From Viola odorata (taxonomy: Eukaryota; Streptophyta; Magnoliopsida; Malpighiales; Violaceae): a stretch of 64,000 nucleotides of DNA. The DNA lies in the NCBI GenBank assembly GCA_963691705.1, contig OY829541.1, positions 43,231,661 through 43,295,660 on the forward strand, written 5' to 3'. The notes under the pieces are model-generated. The model worked only from the letters and a program-made list of their open reading frames with translations, searched no databases and had not been told where the DNA came from. Shown here one piece after another: positions 10,911 through 22,905 of the stretch. A program made the position numbers and the translations under genes. Within the stretch, counting starts at the first letter, position 1, and each line of letters opens with the position of its first letter.

Positions 10911-11365
10911 CACGAGGATAGGACTTTTCACTTCCTCAGCATTGCCCTCGCACCTCGAAACGTGCCCCTTCTTTACGAGGAGCCTATGTTAGCGCTACCC
11001 TCGTAAGGATAGGATTTTCACTTGCGAGGTGGAGTTTTTATCTTCCTTAGGGTCGTGCCTCACTTAATGATCATCCGCCTATGTGAGCACGGGTTGTCAC
11101 AAGGATAGGACTTTACACCCCCAGGGGAGTCGGGGCATGCCCTCTCTAGGTTTCCCCAGGATAGGATTTTCACTCCCGACAGTGCTGGAGAGTGTCTCGT
11201 CTTAGCGAGCCGCCTGATCAAGGACGGCCTCACAAGGCCAGAATTTTTCACTTCCAGCACCATATATTTCCAGGATCGCCGGGGCGTGCCTCGTCTTAAC
11301 GACCCATCTGCATTAGCCCGTTCTGCCCCAAGGCTAGGACTTTTCACCCCCGACATCCTCCTTTC
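10911..11365. repeat. Degenerate tandem repeat with AGGATAGGACTTTTCAC core
   Basis: About six diverged units, 60-90 bases apart (near 10914, 11006, 11101, 11158, 11246 and 11331), share AAGGATAGGA(C)TTTTCAC followed by C-rich sequence. They lie in the 3' region of Tat-1, where Tat and Ogre elements commonly carry tandem arrays. Confidence 0.65.
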
Positions 11366-11431
11366 CTTGTTATCTGCGCATTACACAGACAACCAACAAG
11401 GAACAAGAAATATTTCCACAATAATTGTTAG

Positions 11432-12066
11432 ACCATGCCTAACGGCATGTCACATTTCATTATTTCAATTTTTAGACCATGCCCACCGGCATGTCACATT
11501 TCAATTTCTAGACCATGCCCACCGGCATGTCACATTTCAATTTCTAGACCATGCCCACTGACATGTCACATTTCAATTTCTAGACCATGCCCAACAGCAT
11601 GTCAAACTCAACTTCTAAACCATGCCCAACGGCATGAAACTTTTTATTATTTTAATTTCTAAACCATGCCCAACGGCATGTCACATTTCAATTTCTAGAC
11701 CATGCCCACCGGCATGTCACATTTCCATTTCTAGACCATGCCCACCGGCATGTCACATTTCACTTTCTAGACTATGCCCACCGGCATGTCACATTTCAAT
11801 TTCTAGACCATGCCCACCGGCATGTCACATTTCAATTTCTAGACCATGCCCAACGGCATGTCACTTTTCATTATTTCAATTTCTAGACCATACGCAACGG
11901 CATGTCAAACTCAATTTCTAAACCATGCCCAACGGCATGTCACTTTTTATTATTTTAATTTCTAAACCATGCCCAATGACATGTCACTTTTTATTATTTT
12001 AATTTCTAAACCATGCCCAACGACATGTCACTTTTTATTATTTTAATTTCTAAACCATGCCCAACG
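11432..12066. repeat. 36-bp tandem array with a hairpin in each unit
   Basis: About 17 units of a 36-bp repeat. Each carries CATGCC, four bases, GGCATG (a 6-bp stem) followed by TCACATTTCAATTTCTAG. Some units carry an extra TTTTATTATT block. The unit length was measured from successive ACCATGCCC starts at 11476 and 11512. The array directly follows the integrase stop of Tat-1. Confidence 0.85.
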
Positions 12067-12071
12067 GCATA

Positions 12072-14845
12072 TCAAACTGTAGCATGATATAATTTTAATC
12101 GAGCAATATTCCAAGAGTTAGGTAAGGGAGTACCGTCAAGCGTTCCGAGGTGATACGCTCCCTTTCCGATAACACGAGTAACGCGGTACGGGCCTTCCCA
12201 TTTTGAGCTAAGTTTCCACATTCGTTGGCCCACCAGTCGTTTGTCCCTGAGCACGAGGTCTCCCGCCTTGAGCAGCCGCTCCTTAACATGCCTGTTGTGA
12301 TACCGCGCCATTCTTCTTTTGTAGTGCATTATTTTCAAGAGGGCTTCCTCGCGCGCCTCAGGCAGCACATCGACGTTAGCACGTAATCTTTCCTCGTTTA
12401 ACTCCTCCTTGAAATATTCCACCCTTAAGCTTAGGGTGCCAATTTCGACAGGCGTTACCGCTTCGGTACCAAAGGCCATCGCAAAGGGCGTTTCCCCCGT
12501 ACTAGTTTTGACGGTCATGCGGTAAGCCCACATTACATAGGGTAGCTCGTCTGGCCACTTCTTTTTCGACCCCTCAAGATTTTTCTTGATACCGCTCAGT
12601 ATGCTTCGGTTGGTTACCTCCGCCTAGGCGTTAGTCTGAGGATGCGCCACAGAGGAGAACCTCTACTCGATCTGGAATTCTTCACATTGTTCTTTGAAGA
12701 AGCGGCTGGTAAACTGTGCCCCATTGTCGCTAACAAGCACACGAGGCACCCCGAAATGCATGATCACTTGGTGCTTAAAGAAGTGCCATACCTTTTCCGT
12801 CGTAATACTGGCTACCGCTTCCGCTTCTGCCCATTTGGTAAAGTAGTCCACTGCCACAATTACAAATTTTAGTTGAGACCTGGCCTTAGGAAAAGGGCCT
12901 AAAATATCAATTCCCCACTTGGCAAAAGGATAGGGCGCCACGATCTGAGATATTTCAGTGGCGGGTCGTCGAGGGATTTTGGCAAATTCTTGACACTTAT
13001 GGCATGATTGCACAAAAGTGTTGCAATCCCTGCAAATAGTGGGCCAATAGAATCCTGACCAAAATACCTGCGCGGCCATGGTACCACCCGACACGTGCAT
13101 GCCGCAGATGCCTTCATGAATCTCACGCAGGGTATGGAGGCCTTCTTGTTCCGTTATACATTTTGCGGCTGGGTGCGAGAAACATCTCCAAATTAACTCC
13201 CCATCATAATAAGTGCACCTTGCCGCTTGCTTCAGCACTTTTTTCTTCTCTGTACTGTCCCTCGACAACTCGTCGTGCTTCAAAAATTTTATCACAGGGA
13301 CCCTCCAGTCCTTTTCAATCTCCTCTACACATAGCGACAGTTGTTCCTCCATGAAGGACGGTAATGACCTTTCCTCATAGTACACGCCTTCTGGTATGAC
13401 AACCTCCTGATTAGCTGCCGCCTTGGCAAGATTATCCGCCTATGTATTGTCCTCCCGCGGAATGTGTTCGAAAGTAACACACACACCGCTTTGTTCCATT
13501 TCTGCCAATTCCTTTCTCACTTTCGAGAGATATTGTGCCATGATCGGTTCTCTAGCTTGGGAATGTCCCAAGACTTGATCAATTATCAATTTGGAGTCCC
13601 CTCGTATTTTCAACCGTGAGGCTCCTGCTACCAGGTCGTTTTCAGTTTTAGCGAAGAGGCTTCTTCCTACTCTAAGCCCCGCCAATAACGCTTCATACTC
13701 TGCTGCGTTGTTGGACAATGGTTGCAGGATTCTAATGGCGTGCCGCACCTGCACATTATGTGGCCCGATCATGTATATGCCAGCTCTCGCCAGCTCCTGA
13801 TTTTTGGCGCCATCTACATAGATGACCCATATGTCCGCGGGGGCTTCTGAGGGTGGGACCTTTGCATCAATTTCTTTCTTTTCGAGCGGCTCCGCCGCCT
13901 TGTCCCCAGTAAATGTACACTCGGCAATAAAATCTGCCAAAACTTGAGTTTTTATGGATGGCCGAGCTTTGTACTGTAATCCATATTGTTCCAGCTCAAT
14001 TGACCAAATCAACATCCTCCCCGAGGATTCTGGTTTCCTAAGAATTATTCTCAAAGGCTGATCCGTGAGCACGGTGACTGGATGGGCCTGGAAGTACCTG
14101 TCCATCTTCCGAGTGGACTGTAGCAGGGTGAATGCCACCTTTTCAATGTAGGTGTATCGCACGTCGGCATCTTTTAACACATGGCTAACAAAGAAAACTG
14201 GGCGGTGGGTGTGATTATCCTCCCGGACCAAAACGACACTGACCACTTCATCCGCGACGCCGAGGTACAAGAATGGGGTGTCGCCCGGTTCTGGTCGCGT
14301 TAGTACCAAGTCGGACGACAAGTATGTTTTCAAACCCACGAACGCCTCTTCTCACTCTTGTGTCCATCCGAAAGAATCTTTCTTACGTATGACTTTAAAG
14401 AACGGCAAGCACTTCTCGCCCTGCTTAGAGATGAACCGCCCTAGAGCAATGGCACGTCCTGTTAACCTCTGAACTTCCTGGAGGGTTCGCGGCGATACCA
14501 TATCATGGATAGCCTTAATCTTTGACGGGTTCGGCTGCCCTTTTGGCTTACCACATACCCCAAGAATTTTCCCGTTTGAAAAGAAAACGCGCACTTACGG
14601 GGGTTCAACTTTATCTGGTACTTCCTCAATGTATGAAACACTTCCTTCAAATCGGACAAATGGTCGCTGAAACTTCTGCTTTTGACCAATACATCATCTA
14701 CGTATGCTTCTACATTTCTCCCGATTTGCTTTTCAAACACTTTGTTGGCCATACGCTGGAAGGTCGCCCCTGCATTCTTTAAGCCAAACGGCATTGCCGT
14801 GTAGCAGTAGGTGGCCTTTGGAGTTATAAATGTCGTCTTTTCCTC
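12072..14845 (-). pseudogene. pol: Tat-1 pol, 3' part: RT palm, RNase H, archaeal-type RNase H, integrase
   Basis: Reading leftwards from the Ogre junction: RT with MPFGLKNAGATFQ and the catalytic Y-V-D-D at 14704-14693; RNase H (about 14300-14000); archaeal-type RNase H starting at VIYVDGAKN (about 13830) with NNAAEYEALLAGL; integrase H2C2 zinc region (about 13150-13000); D,D core (GIDILGPF and VSDNGAQF); and a C-terminus ending ARLKLYHATV at 12072. Two CAG-like codons have become TAG around 12630-12655. Other stops are at about 13439 and 14340, and a 2-base loss near 14535 shifts the frame. The first part of RT lies at 37587-38106 beyond the Ogre element. It would copy and integrate the element if intact, but it is clearly dead. 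Confidence 0.9.
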
Positions 14846-14850
14846 ATCTT
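14846..14850. repeat. Target site duplication of Ogre, left copy
   Basis: ATCTT immediately before TGTCGCGCC; the same ATCTT follows the right LTR at 37582-37586. A perfect 5-bp duplication shows normal integrase-mediated insertion. Confidence 0.95.
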
Positions 14851-15837
14851 TGTCGCGCCCCCACGAAAACTAAAAACTCGCGAGTGTGCAACGAAATTTG
14901 GGACCTTACAATGCTCAACGTAGACAGACGCCTCGCAACATGCAATGAAGTCGTCACCCTAATTTGGTTGCTAGGCTTTAGGGAACCTTAATCGTCATGG
15001 CATAGGAAATATAATAAGTAAAAAAAACTAAAGGCACAAAAAAGGGGTCTGGACCCCAGACAAAAGGTTCGGGGTCGTATTATGGTCTCGGGAAGGTGTT
15101 AGGCACCCGAGTCACATCCGAAAACGGTTACCGGTTGATGAGAGAGGTGTTTAAAAGGTGTTTTGATGAAAATGCGTTTTATTTTGAAAAAGGGGGCCCT
15201 CAGAGGAATCGTCACTTTAGCCTTTTCCACAATCGGGACCGTTCAAAAATAATAAAAAAAGATCTTTCGGACAGGGTTACCGTTTATCAAGATCAGTCTA
15301 TTATTCTTGACCGTAACGTGATGGGACTGAATTTTCTGTAAGACTGAATGAGCGCCCTCTTATTTCATCATCGGGCCATGCATGATTAGATTGATTGCTA
15401 TGTGAACCTATCATGGATTGCTAACAGAGTACCAATTTTAAATGATTGGTTTTTGAAGTGGAAAACTGATGTGGGATCGAAAGTCCCCATGTACATGCAG
15501 TCAATATATGCGAGAATTTAAAATCACATGAATATGGCATTTGAAGTGACTCTTTAAACACGTTGTTCATGTGGGTTGATTTTAATTCTAACAGTTCTAT
15601 ATATCATGCGTACGACTGCTATTTTACGAAAAAAGCGCTGAATAAATAAAAGGGAATCGAAAGGCGTACTTTCGAGCGAAGCTTGAATTTAAAACCTACA
15701 AAGTGAGAGTGTTAGCGATAGCTTGAGAAATACATAAGCAATTTTATGAGTGCGAAAATTTAAATGACAGTTGATGATATACGAGAAATGATGGATTTCA
15801 CGCATACGAAAGTGAGATGCTGAGTTTGATAAAAATG

Positions 15838-16495
15838 ATGACAGTTGATTGTATGCGAAAAATGATGGATTTTACGCATACGAGAATTTAAATGCTGAGT
15901 TGATTTGCATGCGAAAAATGATTGATTTTACGCATACGGGAATTTAAATGTTGGGTTGATCGTATGTGAAAAATGATTGATTTTACACATACGACAATTT
16001 AAATGCTATGGTGATTGCATGCGAAAAATGATTGATTTTAAGCATGTGAGAATCTAACATCTACGTGATTGCATGCGAAAAATGATTGATTTTAAGCATG
16101 TGAGAATTAAAATGCTACGTGATTGCATGCGAAAAATGATTGATTTTAAGCATGTGAGAATCTAACATCTATGTGATTGCATGCGAAAAATGATTGATTT
16201 TAAGCATGTGAGAATTAAAATGCTACGTTGATTGCATGCGAAAAATGATTGATTTTAAGCATGTGAGAATTAAAATGCTACGTTGATTGCATGCGAAAAA
16301 TGATTGATTTTAAGCATGTGAGAATTAAAATGCTACGTTGATTGCATGCGAAAAATGATTGATTTTAAGCATGTGAGAATCTAACATCTACGTGATTGCA
16401 TGCGAAGAATGATTGATTTTACGCATGGGAGAATTTAATATCTACGTTGATTGCATGCGAAAAATGATTGATTTTAAGCATACGAGAATTTAACA
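15838..16495. repeat. About 55-bp tandem array in the left Ogre LTR
   Basis: Twelve units of about 55 bp start GATTGCATGCGAAAAATGAT. Two interleaved variants alternate, ending CTAACATCTACGT or TTAAAATGCTACGT. The right LTR (about 34870-35431) has the same array but only five instead of seven of the central variant units. Confidence 0.9.
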
Positions 16496-16499
16496 GTTG

Positions 16500-16980
16500 G
16501 ATAATTTGCAGAAAGTAGAGAGTTGATATTTGCGAAAAATAAAACAATTGATATTTGCAGAAAATAAAGCAGTTGATATTTGCGGAAGGATTTCCAGCAG
16601 TTGTGCGAAAAATTAAAGCAGTTGATATTGCGGAAAATAAAACAATTGATATTTGCAGAAAATAAAACAGTTGATATTGCGGAAGGATTTCCAGTAGTTT
16701 TGCGAAAAATTAAAGCAGTTGATATTGCGAAAATTAAAACAATTGATATTCGCAGAAAATAAAACAGTTGATATTGCGGAAGGATTTCCAGCAGTTTTGC
16801 GAAAAAGTAAAGCAGTTGATATTGCGGAAATTAAAATGCGACCGTCCATGTAGGCGGTAAAAATAAATAACTGAATTTTAAATTGCAGAAAGTAAATTGC
16901 GGAAATTTAAAGTGCGAATAATTAAAACAGTTGATAAGTTCAGAAAATTAAACAGTTGATAGGTGCAGAAAATTAAACAG
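16500..16980. repeat. CAGTTGATATT tandem array in the left Ogre LTR
   Basis: Short units of about 25 bp (CAGTTGATATTGCGGAAAAT and variants) are interleaved with a longer unit containing GGAAGGATTTCCAGCAGTT. The right LTR carries the same array at 35433-35940. It has one extra 25-bp unit (three, not two, CAGTTGATAGGTGCAG-like copies near 35870-35935). Confidence 0.85.
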
Positions 16981-17632
16981 TTGATAATACGAAAAATTAA
17001 TGTACGATGCGTACGAATTATTTTTACGAAAAACTTGCGATTGGAAATTTCGGAAAGAATTGAAAATAGGCTGGGCCTAATTGAAAAGTTTGAAAAGTTG
17101 GGAGGGGGGCCAAAACGGCGCCGTGTGATGAATAGGCATGGCACTATTCATCATCCCCTCCCTTGGTCGCCGGAGCTACTGCCGGCGACCCAACTCCGGC
17201 CACACTTGGCCGTTTTGAAAAATGGACGTACCGAAATGTTCGTCTCTTCGACGACTTTCCGACCGTATAAACCTCGATTTTGAGTTTGACTCGTACAAAA
17301 TTTAATTTCGAAAAAACGACCGAACCGTTAATTATCGAAAACTAATTAATTCGAACAATCTAGCCAACGATTTTCAAAATTGAAGCATGTATTTAATCTA
17401 CATTACGTATGTGAATTAATAGCACAAAAACAATCAATTTATTTGCTCAAAATCAAACCAAACGAAATTAAAGAAAACTTGCGCAGAAAAACCGAAGATG
17501 AGCTAGAGAGAGAAAGCTCACGTTTCAAACTTTGAACTGGACGATTGTCGCTCAATATGAGCAAGCTGATCAAGAGGGAGAAGGAGCAAGGGTTTCTTGC
17601 AATTTTGGTGCCGTTTTTATGTTGAATGGGAG

Positions 17633-17648
17633 CTCCTATTTATAGGAG
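17633..17648 (-). promoter_or_regulatory. TATA box of the Ogre LTR (left copy)
   Basis: CTCCTATTTATAGGAG on the plus strand reads CTCCTATAAATAGGAG on the minus strand, a near-palindrome around TATAAATA. The working copy for transcription is at 36587-36602 in the right LTR. It leaves about 1 kb of U3 and a very long R-U5 of about 2.7 kb. Confidence 0.7.
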
Positions 17649-17870
17649 AAAATCGCGTGGAGGAGAGGGAGAAGGAGCTGCGCGTGGTGGTGTTGTTCAC
17701 GCTGGCGGGGCTACGGCCGTGAGGTGGCTGGGCTAGGGGCGTTGTGATGATGGCCGAGGGGACAGGTAACGGCCGAGGGGACGGGATCGAGCAGCTCGGT
17801 GGCTCGCTCCCCTGTTCACGCACGTCCATGGCCGTTCGCGTGTGCCATGCACCATGCCCCTTTAATTTGT

Positions 17871-17919
17871 CAACCGTTGATCTGGTTGACTTTTCTTGAG
17901 TTGACCAGATCAACGGTTG
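17871..17919. repeat. 16-bp inverted repeat in the Ogre LTR U3
   Basis: CAACCGTTGATCTGGT (17871-17886) and its exact complement at 17904-17919 enclose a 17-base loop. It is preserved in the other LTR at 36825-36873. It lies about 230 bases upstream of the TATA box on the transcribed strand. Confidence 0.85.
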
Positions 17920-18627
17920 TGATTAAAATGCCCTTTAATTTATTTAAATGGGCTCGAGCTGAGTCCTGCGAGCAAACGCTCAGACTTTTCGATCCGAGGG
18001 TACCAGCGCGTAGAGAAAAATATGACGGTTTTAACCGTATACAGCGAAGCATGAAAATTTCGCGTTTGACGCGTTTATTTTCTCGTTCAAAAGCGCGAAA
18101 CGCGGGAACGGAAAAATAAAAATGTTACGCCGAAAATTACGCGAAACGCTGTATACCGTTGCGAGCAGAAAAAAAGCTAGCAACTAGTTGATGGAAAACA
18201 TTTAAAAGTCAAGCTGTGGTTCGAGCAGACTCACTCGGGTCCAATAAAAGCTCGAATAAAAATATTAATAAAATAATAAAAAATACTAAAAAATGCGTTA
18301 AAACCCTAAAAATCCTAAAATTCGTGAGATGACCAAAAATGCAGAAAAAACTAGCATACGACTGCCGGATAGTCTAAAACGTGATTTTTTTAGGCTAAAA
18401 ATAATATTAATAATAATAATGAAAATGCATGCCGAAAAATTGAAAATGCGATTTCGAAAGCTGACGATGCTAACGACGATGCAAAAATGCAACGAAACAC
18501 CTAAAAATGCTAGCGATAGTAAACTAACTACAGATGACTGTAAATCAAGTAAAAATGACAGTAAATTAAATAAATGATAGAAATGCTAAAATTGATTAAA
18601 AATGGCGTCAAAATTTGGGTATCAACA

Positions 18628-18641
18628 GTTGCCCCCTCTTT
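18628..18641 (-). other. Ogre polypurine tract
   Basis: On the minus strand, AAAGAGGGGGCAAC directly precedes the LTR start TGTTGATACCC. It is the expected plus-strand primer site next to the 3' LTR. Confidence 0.75.
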
Positions 18642-19179
18642 ACTGTCTTATCGAAGGATTTGATAAGCAGTAAAGACAGCCGCCCCTATATATATCCGAA
18701 TTTTGGCGACACAACAGGTCTTACCTCAAACCTACAGTGATGATGTCGCTCTGGGAGGAGGTAGTTTGATTGATGCTACCACTGGGGGTAAAAGGTGATT
18801 ACTTGCCGTCACTCTGGGAGGAGGAAATTGCTGTTGTCATCACTAGGGATTAACAGGTGATTGCTTGATGTCGCTCTGGGAGGAGGAGATAGGTTGTTGA
18901 TCCTGCAAAGATGTAAGCTTAGATCTACTCGGGTATTGAGAGAAACATAAGTTGCAGGAAGTGTAAATGATGGCTACTCTGCTAGGGATGAAAAGTGATT
19001 TTACGACAACGTAAATGACGGCTCCACTGGGGGGTCTGACACCCAACAAACGTTGCATAGGGAGGATGACGCGCTATTCGTAGATGTACGAACGTTTCGC
19101 CCTAATGATGTCAACTCTAAGAGGAAGAAAATAATTATGCAGAAATGTAGAATTATGTGAAGGATATCACTCTGAGAGG

Positions 19180-19745
19180 GGAAGAAATGCTAAAGCTGAA
19201 AAAGGTAGATCTACGCTATGTTGTCACTCTGGGAGGAGAAGAAACGCTACGCTGGAAGCTACACTATGCTGTCACTCTGGGAGGAGGAGAATGCTATGCT
19301 GAAATCAAAAGAACGTCGATTCCCGTAGGAGACGACGCGAAATGCGGAAACTTAAACTAAGGTCACTCTGGGAGGAGGAGATGCTGTGCTGGAAGCTAAA
19401 CTATGCTGTCACTCTGGGAGGAGAAGATGCTATGCTGAAATCTAAAGAACGTCGATTCCCGTAGGAGACGACGCGAAATGCGGAAACTTAAACTAAGGTC
19501 ACTCTGGGAGGAGAAGATGCTATGCTGGAAATTAAACTATGCTGTCACTCTGGGAGGAGAAGATGCTATGCTGGAAATTAAACTATGCTGTCACTCTGGG
19601 AGGAGAAGATGCTATGCTGGAAATTAAACTATGCTGTCACTCTGGGAGGAGAAGATGCTATGCTGGAAATTATATTATGCTGTCACTCTGGGAGGAGAAG
19701 ATGCTATGCTGGAAATTAAACTATGCTGTCACTCTGGGAGGAGAA
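19180..19745. repeat. 46-bp tandem array in the Ogre 3' UTR
   Basis: The unit contains CACTCTGGGAGGAGAAGATG; successive starts at 19500, 19546 and 19592 set the 46-bp period. A longer variant carrying GAACGTCGATTCCCGTAGGA occurs twice (about 19311 and 19447), so two unit types are mixed. Confidence 0.9.
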
Positions 19746-20138
19746 GAATGCTAATGCTAGCGGCCTTGATACGAACCTAGACTGCGTCTGCGTCCTGCTC
19801 AGGAGGTAACGACCCCCAAGGACAAGACTTTCCCACGACTTGCAGCCGTAAGCAGTCCTCACCTGATATTAGTGTTTGCACTCACGCTCTGAAACAAGGC
19901 TAAGTGTTTTACACTCATAAAGATGCTACTAACATGATACATAATTTACAGTTCGCAATGTCAATCCGAGTGAATAGACTTCGAATGAAGATGCACATGC
20001 ATGGGCGTTCTAATAATCGATGGGACTTTTACGAAAAAGAATGAAAGGACATGAAAAGTCCGGAAAGGAGTTTGTTTTGGGAAAAGATTGCTTTGCCGAG
20101 GAGTTGGAAGGCTTTTGATGAGTGATGCTTTGTTGATT

Positions 20139-20228
20139 GGCCCTGATGTGGGCGATGTTTTGCTGATCGGCCCTGATGTGGGCGATGTTTTGCTGATTGG
20201 CCCTGATGTGGGCGATGTTTTGCTGGGG
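20139..20228. repeat. 30-bp tandem array in the Ogre 3' UTR
   Basis: Three to four copies of a 30-bp unit, GGCCCTGATGTGGGCGATGT followed by TTTGCTGATC. Translated on either strand it gives a decapeptide repeat, but there is no sign that it is coding. Confidence 0.9.
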
Positions 20229-20360
20229 ATGTCATTTTCCCGTCGGCCAGGGGCCCTTTTCTCGAGTCTTCATTGGGGGAGCGTCGTCGCTGCTTTGCGG
20301 CTCGCTGCTTGCGGTGTGTCGAGTGGGGCCTTGGGCCTTTCCTGGGGAAGGATGCTTCGA

Positions 20361-20490
20361 GATTTCTCGAGTTGGCCTTGGGCCTTTTTTGCTCGAGTTC
20401 ACTGGGGAAGGTTGCTTTGAGATTTCTCGAGTTGGCCTTGGGCCTTTTTACTCGAGTTCACTGGGGAAAGTTTTCTTCGAGATTTCTCGA
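20361..20490. repeat. 60-bp tandem array in the Ogre 3' UTR
   Basis: GATTTCTCGAGTTGGCCTTG starts at 20361 and 20421, with a decayed third copy at 20481. The 60-bp period is exact. Confidence 0.85.
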
Positions 20491-22905
20491 ATTGAGTTGT
20501 CCCCGGGCTGTGCTTGCTTTGTCTCTTCGATTGTTTGTTTTATCCGAAGGTCTCTGAGCATTTTCTTTTTTCTTTTCTTTTCCCTTTTCCCTCTCTCCTT
20601 TCTTTTCTTTTTTTTTTTTTTCTTTTCTCTCTTTTCTCTCTCCCCCCTTTTTTTTTGATTTGATTTTGAAATGCAACAGAGCAGAGCAAGCACAGCCTTC
20701 GTCTTGATCTCTTCCCCTTCTGTCTCGAGGCCTCGGCCTTCGTAGTTGCTGCTTCTTCGGTGATAGTCCTTAGCGATCTCCTGGCGCCCTTTTCAGTCTC
20801 CTTCGTTGTGAACTTGAACTTGGCGTGCTTTTACTTCCGGCTGGCAATTTTAGCTGAAACTGCTCTTTGGCTCCCGGGGTATGAGTGATATTGTTGGTTT
20901 GGGGAGTGATGACATACATGGTGGAAAGCGTAAAGAAACGAAAAAAGTGGAGAAAATCGTAAAAGTCCCACGTCATTTCATAGCTATCCCATGTCTAATT
21001 GCGCATGTACCCTGGATATTATGCGAACTCAACTAGTATCTAGTCAGGCCCTTACACTCATGAAGGATACGCCGCGATGGCTCGAAAATGCTTACCGGGA
21101 TTTGTTTGTGACTGCTTACGTCGGAACAAACCGTGGATATAAGAGCAAACAGGTAATATCATGCATGGCACGTAATTTGGATAGATGCTTGATTTAACAG
21201 AGGGATTGAATATTTCTGACCTATGCGATGCATGAAAATGCCTATAAGAGCAGTATGCTTTTGTTTTAGCCGGGCTAAAGAGGGATTTTGATCGATTTTT
21301 TTTTTGATTTTTGATTGATTGAGGGTTTGATTGCTCAATGGTTTGATTGCTAGATGTGGGGGATGACCTACTTGCAACGTTCTAATGAGAACCTAAGGTT
21401 GCCCCCAGTGGGCCAGACGACCGTACTCGGCTTAAAGCTATCAAATCGAGTAAGAATGAAAACAATTTTAAATAAAAGGGGAAAGAAAGATGGACTCCCC
21501 TAAGGTGTGCAGCGGGGCTGCAAGGGCGTCTTTCACGAGCTTCACGCGGATGATAGCGAGATGCTTCCGGTCCCTGTGGGATGCAGAGGGGACAACAAAC
21601 AGAGAAATTAATTTAAAACGAAAAAAGAGATAAGTTCAGGGATTCTCCCTTCTTTTAACTCGGCTTTTCGAGGGTGCCTATGACGTGGTCCCCGGTTCCG
21701 GGATGCTTCGCTTCGGTGTGCTGATTGGTTTCTTTTTCAGCTGCTTTATGGGAACCGCTGATCCCGGTCGAAGGGAAAATGGGATCCGCACTGGGTATAC
21801 TTGCTTACCGGCCCTTGCTAGACATTTGTTGATGGGCTTCGTGATTGCTTGGGGATAAAGGGGAAAACCCTCTGTTCCCGTAATGTGCAGCGGGGCTGCA
21901 AGGGCACATGCTTACCGTCCTTATGCGGGCATCGAATAGGGGTGACCCAGTTCCTGAAAAAAACGATGCGGCAAGAACTAATGAGGAGTAAATGCGAGAT
22001 GATTTTTGGCAAAAGGAATGTGATTGATAAGTTTTTAAGCTCTCCCTTTTAGACGGGCCACTCGTGGGTCATTGAGCGTGACTTAGGTCGGATGTCGATT
22101 GATGATAGCTTTGTTTTTAGATGTGTTGCTGCAGCTCTCGCCTTGGCGTGGGTGATACTTATAGCCTGGCTGTCTCTCGATTAAAGGATACACCGTATTG
22201 ATCATGGTGCGGATGCCGGAACCTTCTTGAACAAGACCGCATTAAGTATGTTGATGGTGACCCCAGGAGGACGACTTTTTGTCGTGCTTTTCCCAGGAGT
22301 TGTTGCCTGTAATGTTGCACTGTGCGACCACGGTGTTTTGGCGATGAGCTCCTCCGAATAGGTGAACGGAGATGGGAGCCGACTTTGCTAGCGTTTCGAC
22401 GACTTGGCCGACTTAGGATGAGCTTTGTGACTTTGGTTCAGCATTTAGTCCTTCGAGAACGGTTGTTCGCGATGCCGGTTGTGCTGGTCGCACTGCAGGA
22501 AAAAGAATTTCGCTTTAGATGGTGACAGTTTGCCTTAAAATCTTTCCTGATTTGCTCTTGAAGGTGGCCCGTTGCGGCCCTCCAAGAGTCGCTACGAGCG
22601 GAAGCTCCGTGGTCTTCTCGTGATGCCAAGATGAGACTATACGCCGCTGCAAAACTTAAAATTTATTAGTGGCGTTAGTCTAAGGGACGCGTCTTACGTC
22701 TCGAGCTACTCCTGGGGAGCCATCTATGCCATGCCTCCTTTTGTCATCTCACACGTTTAACGAAAGAGGATAACAAAGTTTTTAAAATCATACGCATCTC
22801 CTGAAAAAAAACTTGTTTTATTAATTTCAGAACAAACGTTTGTATTAGATTGTCATGATAAAACCCTATGTCGCTGATCTGGCCGAACGTGTAACTCGTG
22901 ACACT

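Larger units (their letters stand above)
14851..18627 (-). repeat. Ogre 3' LTR (left copy, 3777 bp)
   Basis: On the plus strand it starts TGTCGCGCCCCC and ends GGGTATCAACA. It contains two tandem arrays (15838-16495 and 16500-16980), a TATA box (17633-17648) and a hairpin (17871-17919). Small ORFs inside it, such as those near 17800-18120, exist in both LTR copies only because the LTRs are copies. No domain is recognisable in them. Confidence 0.95.
18642..22905 (-). other. Ogre 3' untranslated region (4.3 kb), repeat-rich
   Basis: No ORF with a recognisable domain on either strand. It contains dispersed CACTCTGGGAGGAG words (18740-19150), a 46-bp tandem array (19180-19745), a 30-bp array (20139-20228), a 60-bp array (20361-20490), a pyrimidine-only-like tract (20560-20660) and a repeated GTGCAGCGGGGCTGCAAGGGC (about 21508 and 21885). 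Hypervariable, tandem-repeat-bearing 3' UTRs are described for Ogre and Tat elements, and some seed satellites. Confidence 0.75.

Noticed and set aside
11432..12066. Regular short repeats resembling a CRISPR array
   Set aside because: Units are contiguous 36-bp tandem repeats with no unique spacers, and they lie in a plant retrotransposon 3' region.
15838..16980. Possible centromeric satellite
   Set aside because: The arrays are inside LTRs and bounded by LTR sequence on both sides in both copies, so they are element-internal.
17799..18119. Small ORFs conserved at 100% between 17.8 kb and 36.8 kb
   Set aside because: They lie in the two LTRs of one young Ogre element; identity reflects LTR duplication, not selection. 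No domain is visible.
20560..20660. Lys/Glu-rich minus-strand frames
   Set aside because: Produced by a T/C-only tract; low-complexity translation without other support.
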